From NCBI GenBank assembly GCA_017383485.1, contig JAFNXM010000016.1, forward strand, positions 1 through 64,000: a DNA stretch of 64,000 nucleotides, given 5' to 3'. The notes beneath the pieces were generated by a model. The model saw only the letters and a list, made by a program, of their open reading frames with translations, was not told the origin of the DNA and did not search any database. Position numbers and translations under genes: made by a program. Within the stretch, counting starts at the first letter, position 1, and every line of letters starts with the position of its first letter. This document shows positions 40,901 through 48,742 of the stretch, piece after piece. The DNA is from Bacteroidaceae bacterium. GTDB lineage: Bacteria > Bacteroidota > Bacteroidia > Bacteroidales > Bacteroidaceae.

Positions 40901-43225
40901 ATGCCAAAGAACTTAGTCATCGTGGAGTCTCCGGCTAAGGCCAAGACTATTGAAAAATTCCTCGGCGAGGACTACAAAGTCATGTCAAGTTTCGGACACA
41001 TTCGCGATTTGAAGAAGAAAAATTTTGGTGTTGACCTTGAAACTTTTCAACCCGAATACGAAATACCCGCTGACAAAACTAAGGTGGTGAGCGACCTACG
41101 CGCACAAGCCAAGAAGGTAGACACCGTGTGGTTGGCATCCGATGAAGACCGCGAGGGAGAAGCTATCTCGTGGCACTTGGCAGAGGTGCTGAAACTGGAT
41201 CCGGCACGTGCTAAGCGCATCGTCTTTCACGAAATCACTAAGCCTGCCATTCTTTCAGCAATCGAAAACCCCAGAAATATCGATCACAACCTGGTAGATG
41301 CTCAGCAAGCACGTCGTGTGCTCGACCGCTTGGTGGGTTTCAAACTTTCGCCAGTGCTTTGGCGCAAAGTTAAACCCAATCTTTCGGCAGGTCGTGTGCA
41401 GAGCGTGGCGGTGAGACTGATTGTGGAGCGCGAAAGGGAGATTGAAAACTTTCAAAGCGAAATGGCCTACCGAGTAGTAGCCAATTTTGTGTTGCCGCAG
41501 TCACAAGAAGGCGAAGGTGCGACAGTACTTCTTCGTGCCGAATTGAACAAGGCATTCAAAACCGAGGCTGAAGCAAAAGCATTCTTGGAATCTTGCAAAA
41601 ATACCGAATTTATCGTAGAAAGCGTTGTAAAGCGTCCAACAAAACGTACGCCAGCGCCCCCATTTACTACCTCTACGCTGCAACAAGAGGCTTCGCGCAA
41701 ATTAGGTTTCCCCGTAGCTACAACAATGCGAGTGGCACAATCACTTTACGAAGCGGGATGGATCACCTACATGCGTACCGACTCGATGAACCTTTCACAA
41801 TTGTGCCTGAATAGTTGTGGCCCCGTAATCAAGAGTCTGATGGGCGAGGAATATCATCACCGTCACACTTATCATACCCAGGCGAAGGGGGCACAAGAAG
41901 CTCACGAAGCGATTCGTCCAACTGACATGTCGCGAGAAAAGATCGACGGCACACCACAGGAAAAACGTCTGTACTCACTCATCTGGAAACGCACTATCGC
42001 CAGTCAGATGGCTGATGCAAAATTGGAAAAGACTGTGATTACAATTACAGTAGGCGGTCGCGAGGAAGTGTTCCAAGCAACGGGCGAAGTCTTATTGTTT
42101 GATGGTTTTCTCAAGGTCTATCGTGAAAGCCGCGACGTGGAAAATGAAAATGAAAACGACGAGGCTCTTCTTCCACCACTCAGCGAAGGTGATGTGTTAG
42201 GCTATGCGGATATTTCTGCACGCCAACGTTATTCGCGCCAACCTATGCGCTACACAGAAGCTTCTTTGGTACACAAAATGGAAGAACTCGGTATTGGTCG
42301 CCCTTCTACTTATGCCCCAACAATTTCTACAATTCAACAACGCAAATATGTAGAAAAGGGAGACCGTGAGGGTTTTCTCCGTACTTGTGACGTATTGACG
42401 CTGGCACAAGGTGAAATTTCTGCTTCACAAGCTGAAGAACGTGTGGGAGCAGAGAAAGGGAAACTCCTGCCTACTGATACTGGTACTGTAGTGAATGATT
42501 TCTTGACAGATAATTTCCCTGAAATATTGGATTACAACTTTACTGCAAATGTAGAAAAGGATTTTGACCACGTAGCAGAAGGTAAAAAGGAATGGACTTC
42601 ACTGATTCAACAATTCTACGGAGACTTTTCGCCCAGCGTGGATCGTGCGATGGAGGAAAGAACAGAATTGCGCGTCGGCGAGAGGGAAATCGGTATTGAT
42701 CCCGAGAGCGGCAAACCTGTGAAAGTACGTATTGGCAAATTTGGTCCGATGGTGCAAATCGGAGTCGCTGGCGAAGACGATAAACCTCGTTTCGCGACAC
42801 TCCCAGCCAACTTGAGCATGAATACTATTACCTTGGAAGAAGCACTGGAGCTGTTCCGCTTGCCACGAAAGCTTGGAGAATATGAAGGCGAACTGATCGA
42901 GGTAAACACAGGACGCTTCGGGCCTTACGTACGTCACGCAGGGAAGTTCGTATCAATACCTAAGGGGGAAGATCCTTTAGATATTTCACATGAACGTGCT
43001 GTTGAATTGATTCAAGAAAAGCGCGACTCGGAAGAAAAGAGTCATCTGAAATCATTTGACGAGGAACCCGAGATGGAAGTCCGCACCGGCAGATATGGCC
43101 CCTACATCGTGTATAAAGGCAAAAACTATCGCATCCCAAAGAATAAAGCAGCGAATGCAGCAGATTTGACTTTGGAAGAATGTCGCAAGATCGTGGAAAC
43201 TCCGGTGAAAGCGAAGAAAAAGTAA
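40901..43225 (+). CDS. topA: DNA topoisomerase I
   Basis: This type IA topoisomerase relaxes negative supercoils. The 774-aa protein starts MPKNLVIVESPAKAKTIEKF, with the Toprim acidic residues in LASDEDREGEAISWHL. The nicking Tyr is in GWITYMRTDSMNLS (about residue 295), with IGRPSTYAPTISTIQQRKYV after it. C-terminal repeats of the TGRYGPYI type replace the zinc fingers of E. coli TopA, typical of Bacteroidetes. ATG 40901 follows a -7 box; the longer GTG frame at 40841 is not family-like. It leads the run topA-aroK-speA. Confidence 0.96.
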   Translation: MPKNLVIVESPAKAKTIEKFLGEDYKVMSSFGHIRDLKKKNFGVDLETFQPEYEIPADKTKVVSDLRAQAKKVDTVWLASDEDREGEAISWHLAEVLKLDPARAKRIVFHEITKPAILSAIENPRNIDHNLVDAQQARRVLDRLVGFKLSPVLWRKVKPNLSAGRVQSVAVRLIVEREREIENFQSEMAYRVVANFVLPQSQEGEGATVLLRAELNKAFKTEAEAKAFLESCKNTEFIVESVVKRPTKRTPAPPFTTSTLQQEASRKLGFPVATTMRVAQSLYEAGWITYMRTDSMNLSQLCLNSCGPVIKSLMGEEYHHRHTYHTQAKGAQEAHEAIRPTDMSREKIDGTPQEKRLYSLIWKRTIASQMADAKLEKTVITITVGGREEVFQATGEVLLFDGFLKVYRESRDVENENENDEALLPPLSEGDVLGYADISARQRYSRQPMRYTEASLVHKMEELGIGRPSTYAPTISTIQQRKYVEKGDREGFLRTCDVLTLAQGEISASQAEERVGAEKGKLLPTDTGTVVNDFLTDNFPEILDYNFTANVEKDFDHVAEGKKEWTSLIQQFYGDFSPSVDRAMEERTELRVGEREIGIDPESGKPVKVRIGKFGPMVQIGVAGEDDKPRFATLPANLSMNTITLEEALELFRLPRKLGEYEGELIEVNTGRFGPYVRHAGKFVSIPKGEDPLDISHERAVELIQEKRDSEEKSHLKSFDEEPEMEVRTGRYGPYIVYKGKNYRIPKNKAANAADLTLEECRKIVETPVKAKKK

Positions 43226-43282
43226 TGCTTGATCCACAAACAGCACTATCTGGTATAATTGTGTTTTCAATAAGATACGGCT

Positions 43283-43828
43283 ATGACAAACGAAGCTAAA
43301 TGTATCATTCTCGTAGGTTATATGTGCGCCGGTAAGACCACGGTCGGCAAAGCCTTGGCCAAGAAGATGGGTCGTACCTTCTACGATTTAGATTGGTATA
43401 TCGAGGAGCGATTTCATTCCAAGGTGCCTAAAATCTTCGCCGAGCAAGGGGAGGAGCGTTTCAGGGATTTGGAACGACGTATGCTTCACGAGGCAGCCGA
43501 GTTTGAGAATATTGTTTTATCTTGTGGCGGGGGCACACCATGCTTCTTCGACAATATGGAATATATGAATCAAGTGGCAGAAACCTACTACTTGAAAGCA
43601 ACACCTGAGACCATTTGCAGTCACCTCAAGATCAGCAAGGGTGAACGTCCTTTGTTGAAGGGAAAAAGTCCCGAAGAATTGTACGAATTCGTTTCACAGC
43701 AGTTGCAAGAACGAAGCCAGTTCTACGAAAAAGCTCAACATATCATCGACGTCAACGTACTGGACAATTTTGACAAGATAGACTTTGTTGTAGACGAGAT
43801 TTTGAAGATAAGAGGTTTGAAAGATTGA
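43283..43828 (+). CDS. aroK: shikimate kinase
   Basis: Shikimate kinase phosphorylates shikimate in aromatic amino-acid synthesis. The 181-aa protein has the Walker A loop GYMCAGKTTVGKALAKKMG (about residues 11-29), a DLDWYIE motif (shikimate- and Mg-binding Asp), the ERFRDLE segment with its Arg, LSCGGGTPCF, and a lid SKGERPLLKG. It is a normal-length member. It follows topA by 57 nt and precedes speA by 70 nt, a gene order found elsewhere in Bacteroidales. Confidence 0.94.
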   Translation: MTNEAKCIILVGYMCAGKTTVGKALAKKMGRTFYDLDWYIEERFHSKVPKIFAEQGEERFRDLERRMLHEAAEFENIVLSCGGGTPCFFDNMEYMNQVAETYYLKATPETICSHLKISKGERPLLKGKSPEELYEFVSQQLQERSQFYEKAQHIIDVNVLDNFDKIDFVVDEILKIRGLKD

Positions 43829-43898
43829 ATCATAAATTAGATTTTCAGAAAAATATATAATAACCTACGTCGCCTTGGCGTAACAATCTTTTTTCACC

Positions 43899-45791
43899 AT
43901 GAGAAAATGGCGTATTGAAGACTCAGAAGAACTTTACAACATCAAAGGTTGGGGAGTCAACTATTTTGGTATCAACGAAGAGGGCCATGCTTATGTGTCG
44001 CCCAAGAAGAATGGTGCGAAGATAGACTTGAAGGAAGTGGTAGATGATTTGGCGCTGCGTGATATTTCCGCCCCAGTCTTGCTCCGCTTCCCCGATATTC
44101 TGAACAATCGTATTGAGAAAACGGCAGAATGCTTTGTCAAGGCAGAAAAAGAATACAACTACCAGGCAGACCACTTCATCATCTATCCCATCAAGGTGAA
44201 TCAGATGCGCCCTGTCGTTGAGGAAATCATCAGCCATGGTAAGAAATACAACCTCGGTCTGGAAGCTGGTTCAAAACCCGAATTGCACGCCGTGCTTGCT
44301 ACCAACATGGACAGCGACTCACTCATCATTTGTAATGGCCACAAGGACCAAAACTTCATCGAACTGGCCCTGTTGGCACAAAAGATGGGGAAGCGCGTAT
44401 TTCTGGTGATTGAAAAGATGCACGAGCTTGAAACTATCGCTCGCACTGCAGAAAAGTTGGGCGTACGTCCTAATCTCGGTATCCGTATCAAGTTGGCGTC
44501 ATCTGGTACTGGTAAGTGGCAGGAAAGTGGTGGCGATGCGTCAAAATTTGGTTTGAATTCAACGGAATTGCTTGCTGCATTGAGTCAATTGGATGAACTC
44601 GGCATGCGCGATTGTTTGAAGTTGATTCACTTCCATATCGGCTCGCAAATCACAAAGATTCGCCGCATCTCAACAGCCCTGCGCGAAGCAGCACAATTCT
44701 ACGTGCAATTGCACCGACTCGGCTTCAATATCGAATTTGTCGACTGCGGTGGTGGACTTGGTGTCGACTATGATGGTACACGTTCCAGCAATTCGGAAAG
44801 TTCTGTGAACTATTCTATCCAGGAATATGTCAATGACTGCGTATACACCTTTGCCGATGCCTCTAACAAGAACAATATTCCACACCCCAACCTGATCACC
44901 GAAGGCGGTCGTTCGCTCACTGCACACCACGCCGTATTGGTGCTCGATGTGTTGGAAAGTGTATCAATGCCCCACGCTTCGGAAGATTTCCAGCCCAACG
45001 AAAACGACCACCAATTGGTGCACGATATCACAGAGATTTGGGACAAACTTTCTACCCGCTCAATGTTGGAAGACTGGCACGATGCCGAAGATATTCGCGA
45101 CGAAGCGCTTGATTTGTTCCGCCACGGCATCATCGACCTTAAGACACGTGCACAAATCGAGAGCCTCTACTGGAGCATTACTCACGAAATCTCGGAGTTG
45201 GTACACCACCAAAAGCACGTGCCCGACGAATTGCGCAAATTGGACAAGATGATGGCGGACAAATACTTCTGCAATTTCTCGCTGTTCCAGAGTATGCCAG
45301 ACTCTTGGGGTATCGACCAGCTTTTCCCCATCATGCCCTTGCACCGATTGGAGGAAAAACCTACACGTTCGGCGACCTTGCAGGATATTACCTGCGACTC
45401 GGACGGAAAGATATGCACCTACGTCAACTATAATCAGCAGACGACCTATCTCCCCCTTCACCCCGTGAAATCAGGTGAACACTATTATATCGGTGTCTTC
45501 TTGGTCGGTGCTTATCAGGAGATCCTGGGTAATATGCACAACCTCTTCGGCGATACCAACGCCGTGCACGTTTCCATCGACGAGAATGGCTATAGCATTG
45601 ACAAGACCATCGACGGCGAAACCGTAGCCGACGTGCTGGAATATGTGCAATACGACCCCAAACGCCTGGTGCGCCGCCTCGAATCCTGGGTGAGCAAAGC
45701 AGTGAAAGAAGGCAAAATCACCATCGAAGAAGGCAAGGAGTTTATCTCCAACTACCGTGCTGGATTGTATGGTTACACTTACCTGGAGTAA
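43899..45791 (+). CDS. speA: biosynthetic arginine decarboxylase
   Basis: SpeA converts arginine to agmatine with PLP, the first step of a polyamine route. The 630-aa protein has the PLP lysine in IIYPIKVNQMRPV (about residue 97), HFHIGSQITKIRRI, the phosphate-binding DCGGGLGVDYDGTRS, the EGGRSLTAHHAVLV segment and the helical insert typical of the SpeA class. It ends normally (YRAGLYGYTYLE). No speB or aguA gene is next to it in the window. A terminator follows at 45819-45857. Confidence 0.96.
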   Translation: MRKWRIEDSEELYNIKGWGVNYFGINEEGHAYVSPKKNGAKIDLKEVVDDLALRDISAPVLLRFPDILNNRIEKTAECFVKAEKEYNYQADHFIIYPIKVNQMRPVVEEIISHGKKYNLGLEAGSKPELHAVLATNMDSDSLIICNGHKDQNFIELALLAQKMGKRVFLVIEKMHELETIARTAEKLGVRPNLGIRIKLASSGTGKWQESGGDASKFGLNSTELLAALSQLDELGMRDCLKLIHFHIGSQITKIRRISTALREAAQFYVQLHRLGFNIEFVDCGGGLGVDYDGTRSSNSESSVNYSIQEYVNDCVYTFADASNKNNIPHPNLITEGGRSLTAHHAVLVLDVLESVSMPHASEDFQPNENDHQLVHDITEIWDKLSTRSMLEDWHDAEDIRDEALDLFRHGIIDLKTRAQIESLYWSITHEISELVHHQKHVPDELRKLDKMMADKYFCNFSLFQSMPDSWGIDQLFPIMPLHRLEEKPTRSATLQDITCDSDGKICTYVNYNQQTTYLPLHPVKSGEHYYIGVFLVGAYQEILGNMHNLFGDTNAVHVSIDENGYSIDKTIDGETVADVLEYVQYDPKRLVRRLESWVSKAVKEGKITIEEGKEFISNYRAGLYGYTYLE

Positions 45792-45818
45792 TACATATTA
45801 TTATATAGCAACTGCAAC

Positions 45819-45857
45819 GGGAGGGAAAATATGATTTTCTCTCCTGCTTTTTTTATT
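45819..45857 (+). terminator. intrinsic terminator of topA-aroK-speA
   Basis: GGGAGGGAAAAT (45819-45830) pairs with ATTTTCTCTCCT (45834-45845) around ATG, with two G-U pairs, and a T-rich tail GCTTTTTTTATT follows. Confidence 0.85.
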
Positions 45858-45966
45858 ATCCAAGATGAATCCTGGCACGAGTAGATGATGAGGAAATAAG
45901 ATTTGCCTTGTGCAATAGTCGGATCTCCACAGTCACCACCAGTCGTTTAGCGCACCTATAAATATA

Positions 45967-46090
45967 TTGTACAAAAAGTCAAAGAGCACTTGTATTCGCA
46001 TAGCTTGGTCTGTTGACGTTTCGACCAAAGCGCTATCGGCGAATACAAGTGCAAAGTTAATATATGCGCAGAGGCGTCTTCATCTTTATT
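45967..46090 (-). ncRNA. dispersed element copy C: promoter, long hairpin, boxA-like end (candidate RNA)
   Basis: On the minus strand: ATAAAGATGAAGAC (about 46077-46090), 18 nt, TAACTTTGCA (-7 box 46052-46059), and an extended hairpin whose 14-bp perfect outer arms are GCACTTGTATTCGC (45986-45999) and GCGAATACAAGTGC (46039-46052). GCTCTTTGACTTTTTGTACAA follows, close to the E. coli rRNA boxA TGCTCTTTAACA. It points to the speA terminator, not a gene. With its flanks it fills the 515-nt gap between speA and gpmI. Confidence 0.5.
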
Positions 46091-46239
46091 GATGTTAACA
46101 GATTTTTTTAACATTTCAAAATCCCTGGAAGTTCCCAATAAACACAGGCGTTTCCTCGGATGAAAACTTTTTTATTTCTTCGAGAGGGGACAATTGTAGA
46201 AATATAAAATATGAGCTATAGGCTTTGAATTTTGCATTC

Positions 46240-46282
46240 AAAAACAACTACCGCCCGCATGGATTGTCCAGCGGGCGGTAGT
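46240..46282 (-). terminator. intrinsic terminator of gpmI
   Basis: ACTACCGCCCGC (46247-46258) and GCGGGCGGTAGT (46271-46282) form a perfect 12-bp stem. On the minus strand TGTTTTTG follows. Confidence 0.88.
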
Positions 46283-46306
46283 CCTATTATATATATGGTG
46301 TGCAGA

Positions 46307-47824
46307 TTACTTGATCAAGCACTTACCAGTCATTTCAGCGGGTTGTTCCAATCCCATGATATGGAGGATTGATGGTGCCACGTCAGCCAATACACCATCT
46401 TCCACCTGTGCTTCCTTGTTTTCAGTCACGTAGATGAAAGGCACTGGGTTGAGCGAGTGTGCAGTGTTGGGCGTGCCGTCAGCATTGAGCTCGTTGTCTG
46501 CGTTACCATGGTCTGCGATGATCACAGTTTCATAACCTACAGCCTTAGCTGCCTCAACAGTTTCAGCCACACATTCATCTACAGCCTTCACAGCCTTTTC
46601 CACTGCTTCGTAGATACCAGTGTGTCCCACCATGTCGCAGTTGGCAAAGTTCACCACGATGAAGTCATACTTATCTTCCTTGATAGCTGCTACCAATTTG
46701 TCCTTCACTTCGTAAGCCGACATTTCGGGTTGCAAGTCGTAGGTTGCCACCTTTGGCGATGCCACCAGGATGCGGTCTTCGCCAGCGTAGGGCGCTTCGC
46801 CACCACCGTTGAAGAAGAAAGTCACGTGAGCGTACTTTTCAGTTTCGGCAGTGTGGAGTTGAGTCAATCCCTTGCTTGCGATGTATTCGCCGAGGGTATT
46901 ATTCACATTTTCCTTAGGGAAGAGGATGTGTACGTTTTGGAACGAAGCATCGTATGGTGTCATGCAGTAGAATTGGATACCAGGGATAGTCTTCATGCCA
47001 GCTTCGGGCATATCTTGTTGAGACAATACGATGGTCAATTCCTTAGCGCGGTCGTTGCGGTAGTTGAAGAAGATCACCACGTCGCCTTCCTGGATAGTGC
47101 CATCTACTGTAGCGTTGTGGATAGGCAGGATGAATTCGTCGGTCACGTCGGCGTCGTAGCTTTCCTGCATAGCTTGTACCATGTCGGTAGCTTGCTTACC
47201 CTTGCCTTCAACGAGCAAGTCGTAGGCTTCCTTCACACGTTCCCATCTCTTGTCACGGTCCATCGCGTAGAAGCGACCTACGATCGAAGCGATGTTGGCG
47301 CCATTAGCTTGGCATACGCCTTGCAGTTGTTCGATGAAACCCTTACCGCTCTTGGGGTCAGTGTCGCGACCGTCCATGAAGCAGTGTACGAAGGTGCGTT
47401 CTTGCACGCCATATTCCTTAGCCACTTCCACCAACTTGAAGAGGTGATCCAATGAAGAGTGTACGCCACCGTTCGAGGTGAGGCCCATCAAGTGGAGTTT
47501 CTTGCCATTGTTCTTAGCATATTCGTAAGCCGAGATCACTTCGGGGTTCTTCAAGATTGAGCCATCAGCACATGCGCGGTTGATCTTCACCAAGTCTTGG
47601 TACACGATACGACCAGCACCGATATTGAGGTGACCCACTTCCGAGTTGCCCATCTGACCATCGGGCAAACCTACGTTTTCGCCTGAGGCTTGGAGTTGAG
47701 AGTTGGGATAGTTCGCAAAGAGCGAATCCATGTAGGGTGTAGACGTTTGGTAGATCACGTCGCCCTTGCCGCGGTTACCGATACCATAACCGTCGAGAAT
47801 CATCAAAAGTGCTTTTTTTGCCAT
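46307..47824 (-). CDS. gpmI: 2,3-bisphosphoglycerate-independent phosphoglycerate mutase
   Basis: GpmI interconverts 3- and 2-phosphoglycerate in glycolysis. The 505-aa protein has the metal-binding start [17 protein letters not shown], the phosphorylated Ser in [16 protein letters not shown] (about residue 62), [11 protein letters not shown], and the C-terminal [10 protein letters not shown] with its metal ligands. ATG 47824 ([12 protein letters not shown]) is chosen over an upstream frame that begins in non-family sequence. It is monocistronic, with a strong terminator behind it. It is divergent from the susC operon with about 920 nt between, holding repeat R6 and promoter elements. Confidence 0.96.
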   Translation of the reverse strand: MAKKALLMILDGYGIGNRGKGDVIYQTSTPYMDSLFANYPNSQLQASGENVGLPDGQMGNSEVGHLNIGAGRIVYQDLVKINRACADGSILKNPEVISAYEYAKNNGKKLHLMGLTSNGGVHSSLDHLFKLVEVAKEYGVQERTFVHCFMDGRDTDPKSGKGFIEQLQGVCQANGANIASIVGRFYAMDRDKRWERVKEAYDLLVEGKGKQATDMVQAMQESYDADVTDEFILPIHNATVDGTIQEGDVVIFFNYRNDRAKELTIVLSQQDMPEAGMKTIPGIQFYCMTPYDASFQNVHILFPKENVNNTLGEYIASKGLTQLHTAETEKYAHVTFFFNGGGEAPYAGEDRILVASPKVATYDLQPEMSAYEVKDKLVAAIKEDKYDFIVVNFANCDMVGHTGIYEAVEKAVKAVDECVAETVEAAKAVGYETVIIADHGNADNELNADGTPNTAHSLNPVPFIYVTENKEAQVEDGVLADVAPSILHIMGLEQPAEMTGKCLIK

Positions 47825-48030
47825 ATTATTTATAGGTATTAATTTGTATTCCATCTGCAAAGGTACAAATAAATTAGAATAACGCACACGCACGAGGCAC
47901 ACGAAATGACGCACGCGCACGTCTGTGCATACATTTTGCTATGTAGAGGTAGGAAAGTGCAAGATAGAAATGTTTCACGGCATAAAAATTGTGATTATTT
48001 AAGAAAGTTTAGGATTTGTTTTCATTTGCT

Positions 48031-48150
48031 CTGCGACTTTTTCAAAAGAGAAAAGGCATTTTTCGCACAAACCTAAGGATAATTTCAACAAACCCTTGAC
48101 TTTTTTTCACGAGCCGTCGCGAAATTTTCACAAGGTCTTGACTTTTTTTT
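48031..48150. repeat. GCGACG-type intergenic repeat, copy R6 (degenerate)
   Basis: In reverse orientation a core CGAGCCGTCGCGAAATTTT is at 48110-48128. CAACAAACCCTTGACTTTTTTT and CAAGGTCTTGACTTTTTTTT modules flank it, and a weaker CTGCGACTTTTTC occurs at 48031-48043. The copy is more divergent than the others. Confidence 0.65.
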
Positions 48151-48289
48151 ACCCGAATTTGGGGCAAAATAAAGGGGAACTGACCGCGTTTAGGCCAATT
48201 CCCCACTTTTGTAAGACAAAGGTACAACATTTTTCGCAAAAGTCCAAATCAAGATTAACAGGCATTAACAAATGTTCCACGGTGTAACA

Positions 48290-48420
48290 AGGTAATATCA
48301 AGACGTCGCACGTGCGATGCCTATTTTTAATAGATTAAAACCGGAAAACAGGGTGTGAGATGTCACGATGTGACCTCTCGGCGCCATTATTTCAACTTTT
48401 GCAAAACTTTCCTTCTTTCA
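48290..48420 (+). promoter_or_regulatory. palindromes upstream of the susC operon
   Basis: Two dyads lie here. TCGCACGTGCGA (48306-48317) is a perfect 12-bp palindrome. GTCACGATGTGAC (48362-48374) is a 5-bp inverted repeat inside AGATGTCACGATGTGA, a 16-mer also present at 1752-1767. An ACTTTTGCAAAACTT segment (48395-48409) repeats the -7 region of the main promoter at 48563. These may be operators or a second start; no regulator is assigned. Confidence 0.4.
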
Positions 48421-48539
48421 AAATAAAAAACGAGGGTGCAAAAATGCTTACAAAACACACAAAAAGGCAGTTTTTTTATGACAAAATGTAAGAATTGTAT
48501 GTGATGTGTAAAAAAATGTAGTAAAAAAATCGATTTTTG

Positions 48540-48570
48540 TTTGCAGGATAAAAAAATAAACCTACTTTTG
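48540..48570 (+). promoter_or_regulatory. main promoter of the susC-susD-lipoprotein operon
   Basis: TTTG (48540-48543), 19 nt, TACTTTTG (48563-48570) match the Bacteroidetes consensus. The leader to the ATG at 48743 is about 165 nt and contains a hairpin TCCCGT/ACGGGA (48679-48684, 48691-48696). A long leader can allow post-transcriptional control. Confidence 0.75.
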
Positions 48571-48742
48571 CAAAACTTACTTTCTCCTACTATGTCCTTT
48601 TAGGGCGGAAATGGGGGATTTTGAGTGTTCTCTCTCTTATTTTTACAGGTACACAAAGACTAAACACACTAAACTTTCTCCCGTGTAATGACGGGAAGAC
48701 CTCTCTCGATTGAAAAATCATGTTTAATTTAATGGTAATATT

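Noticed and set aside
46457..47455. 332-aa plus-strand frame
   Set aside because: Antisense to gpmI, which carries every family motif.
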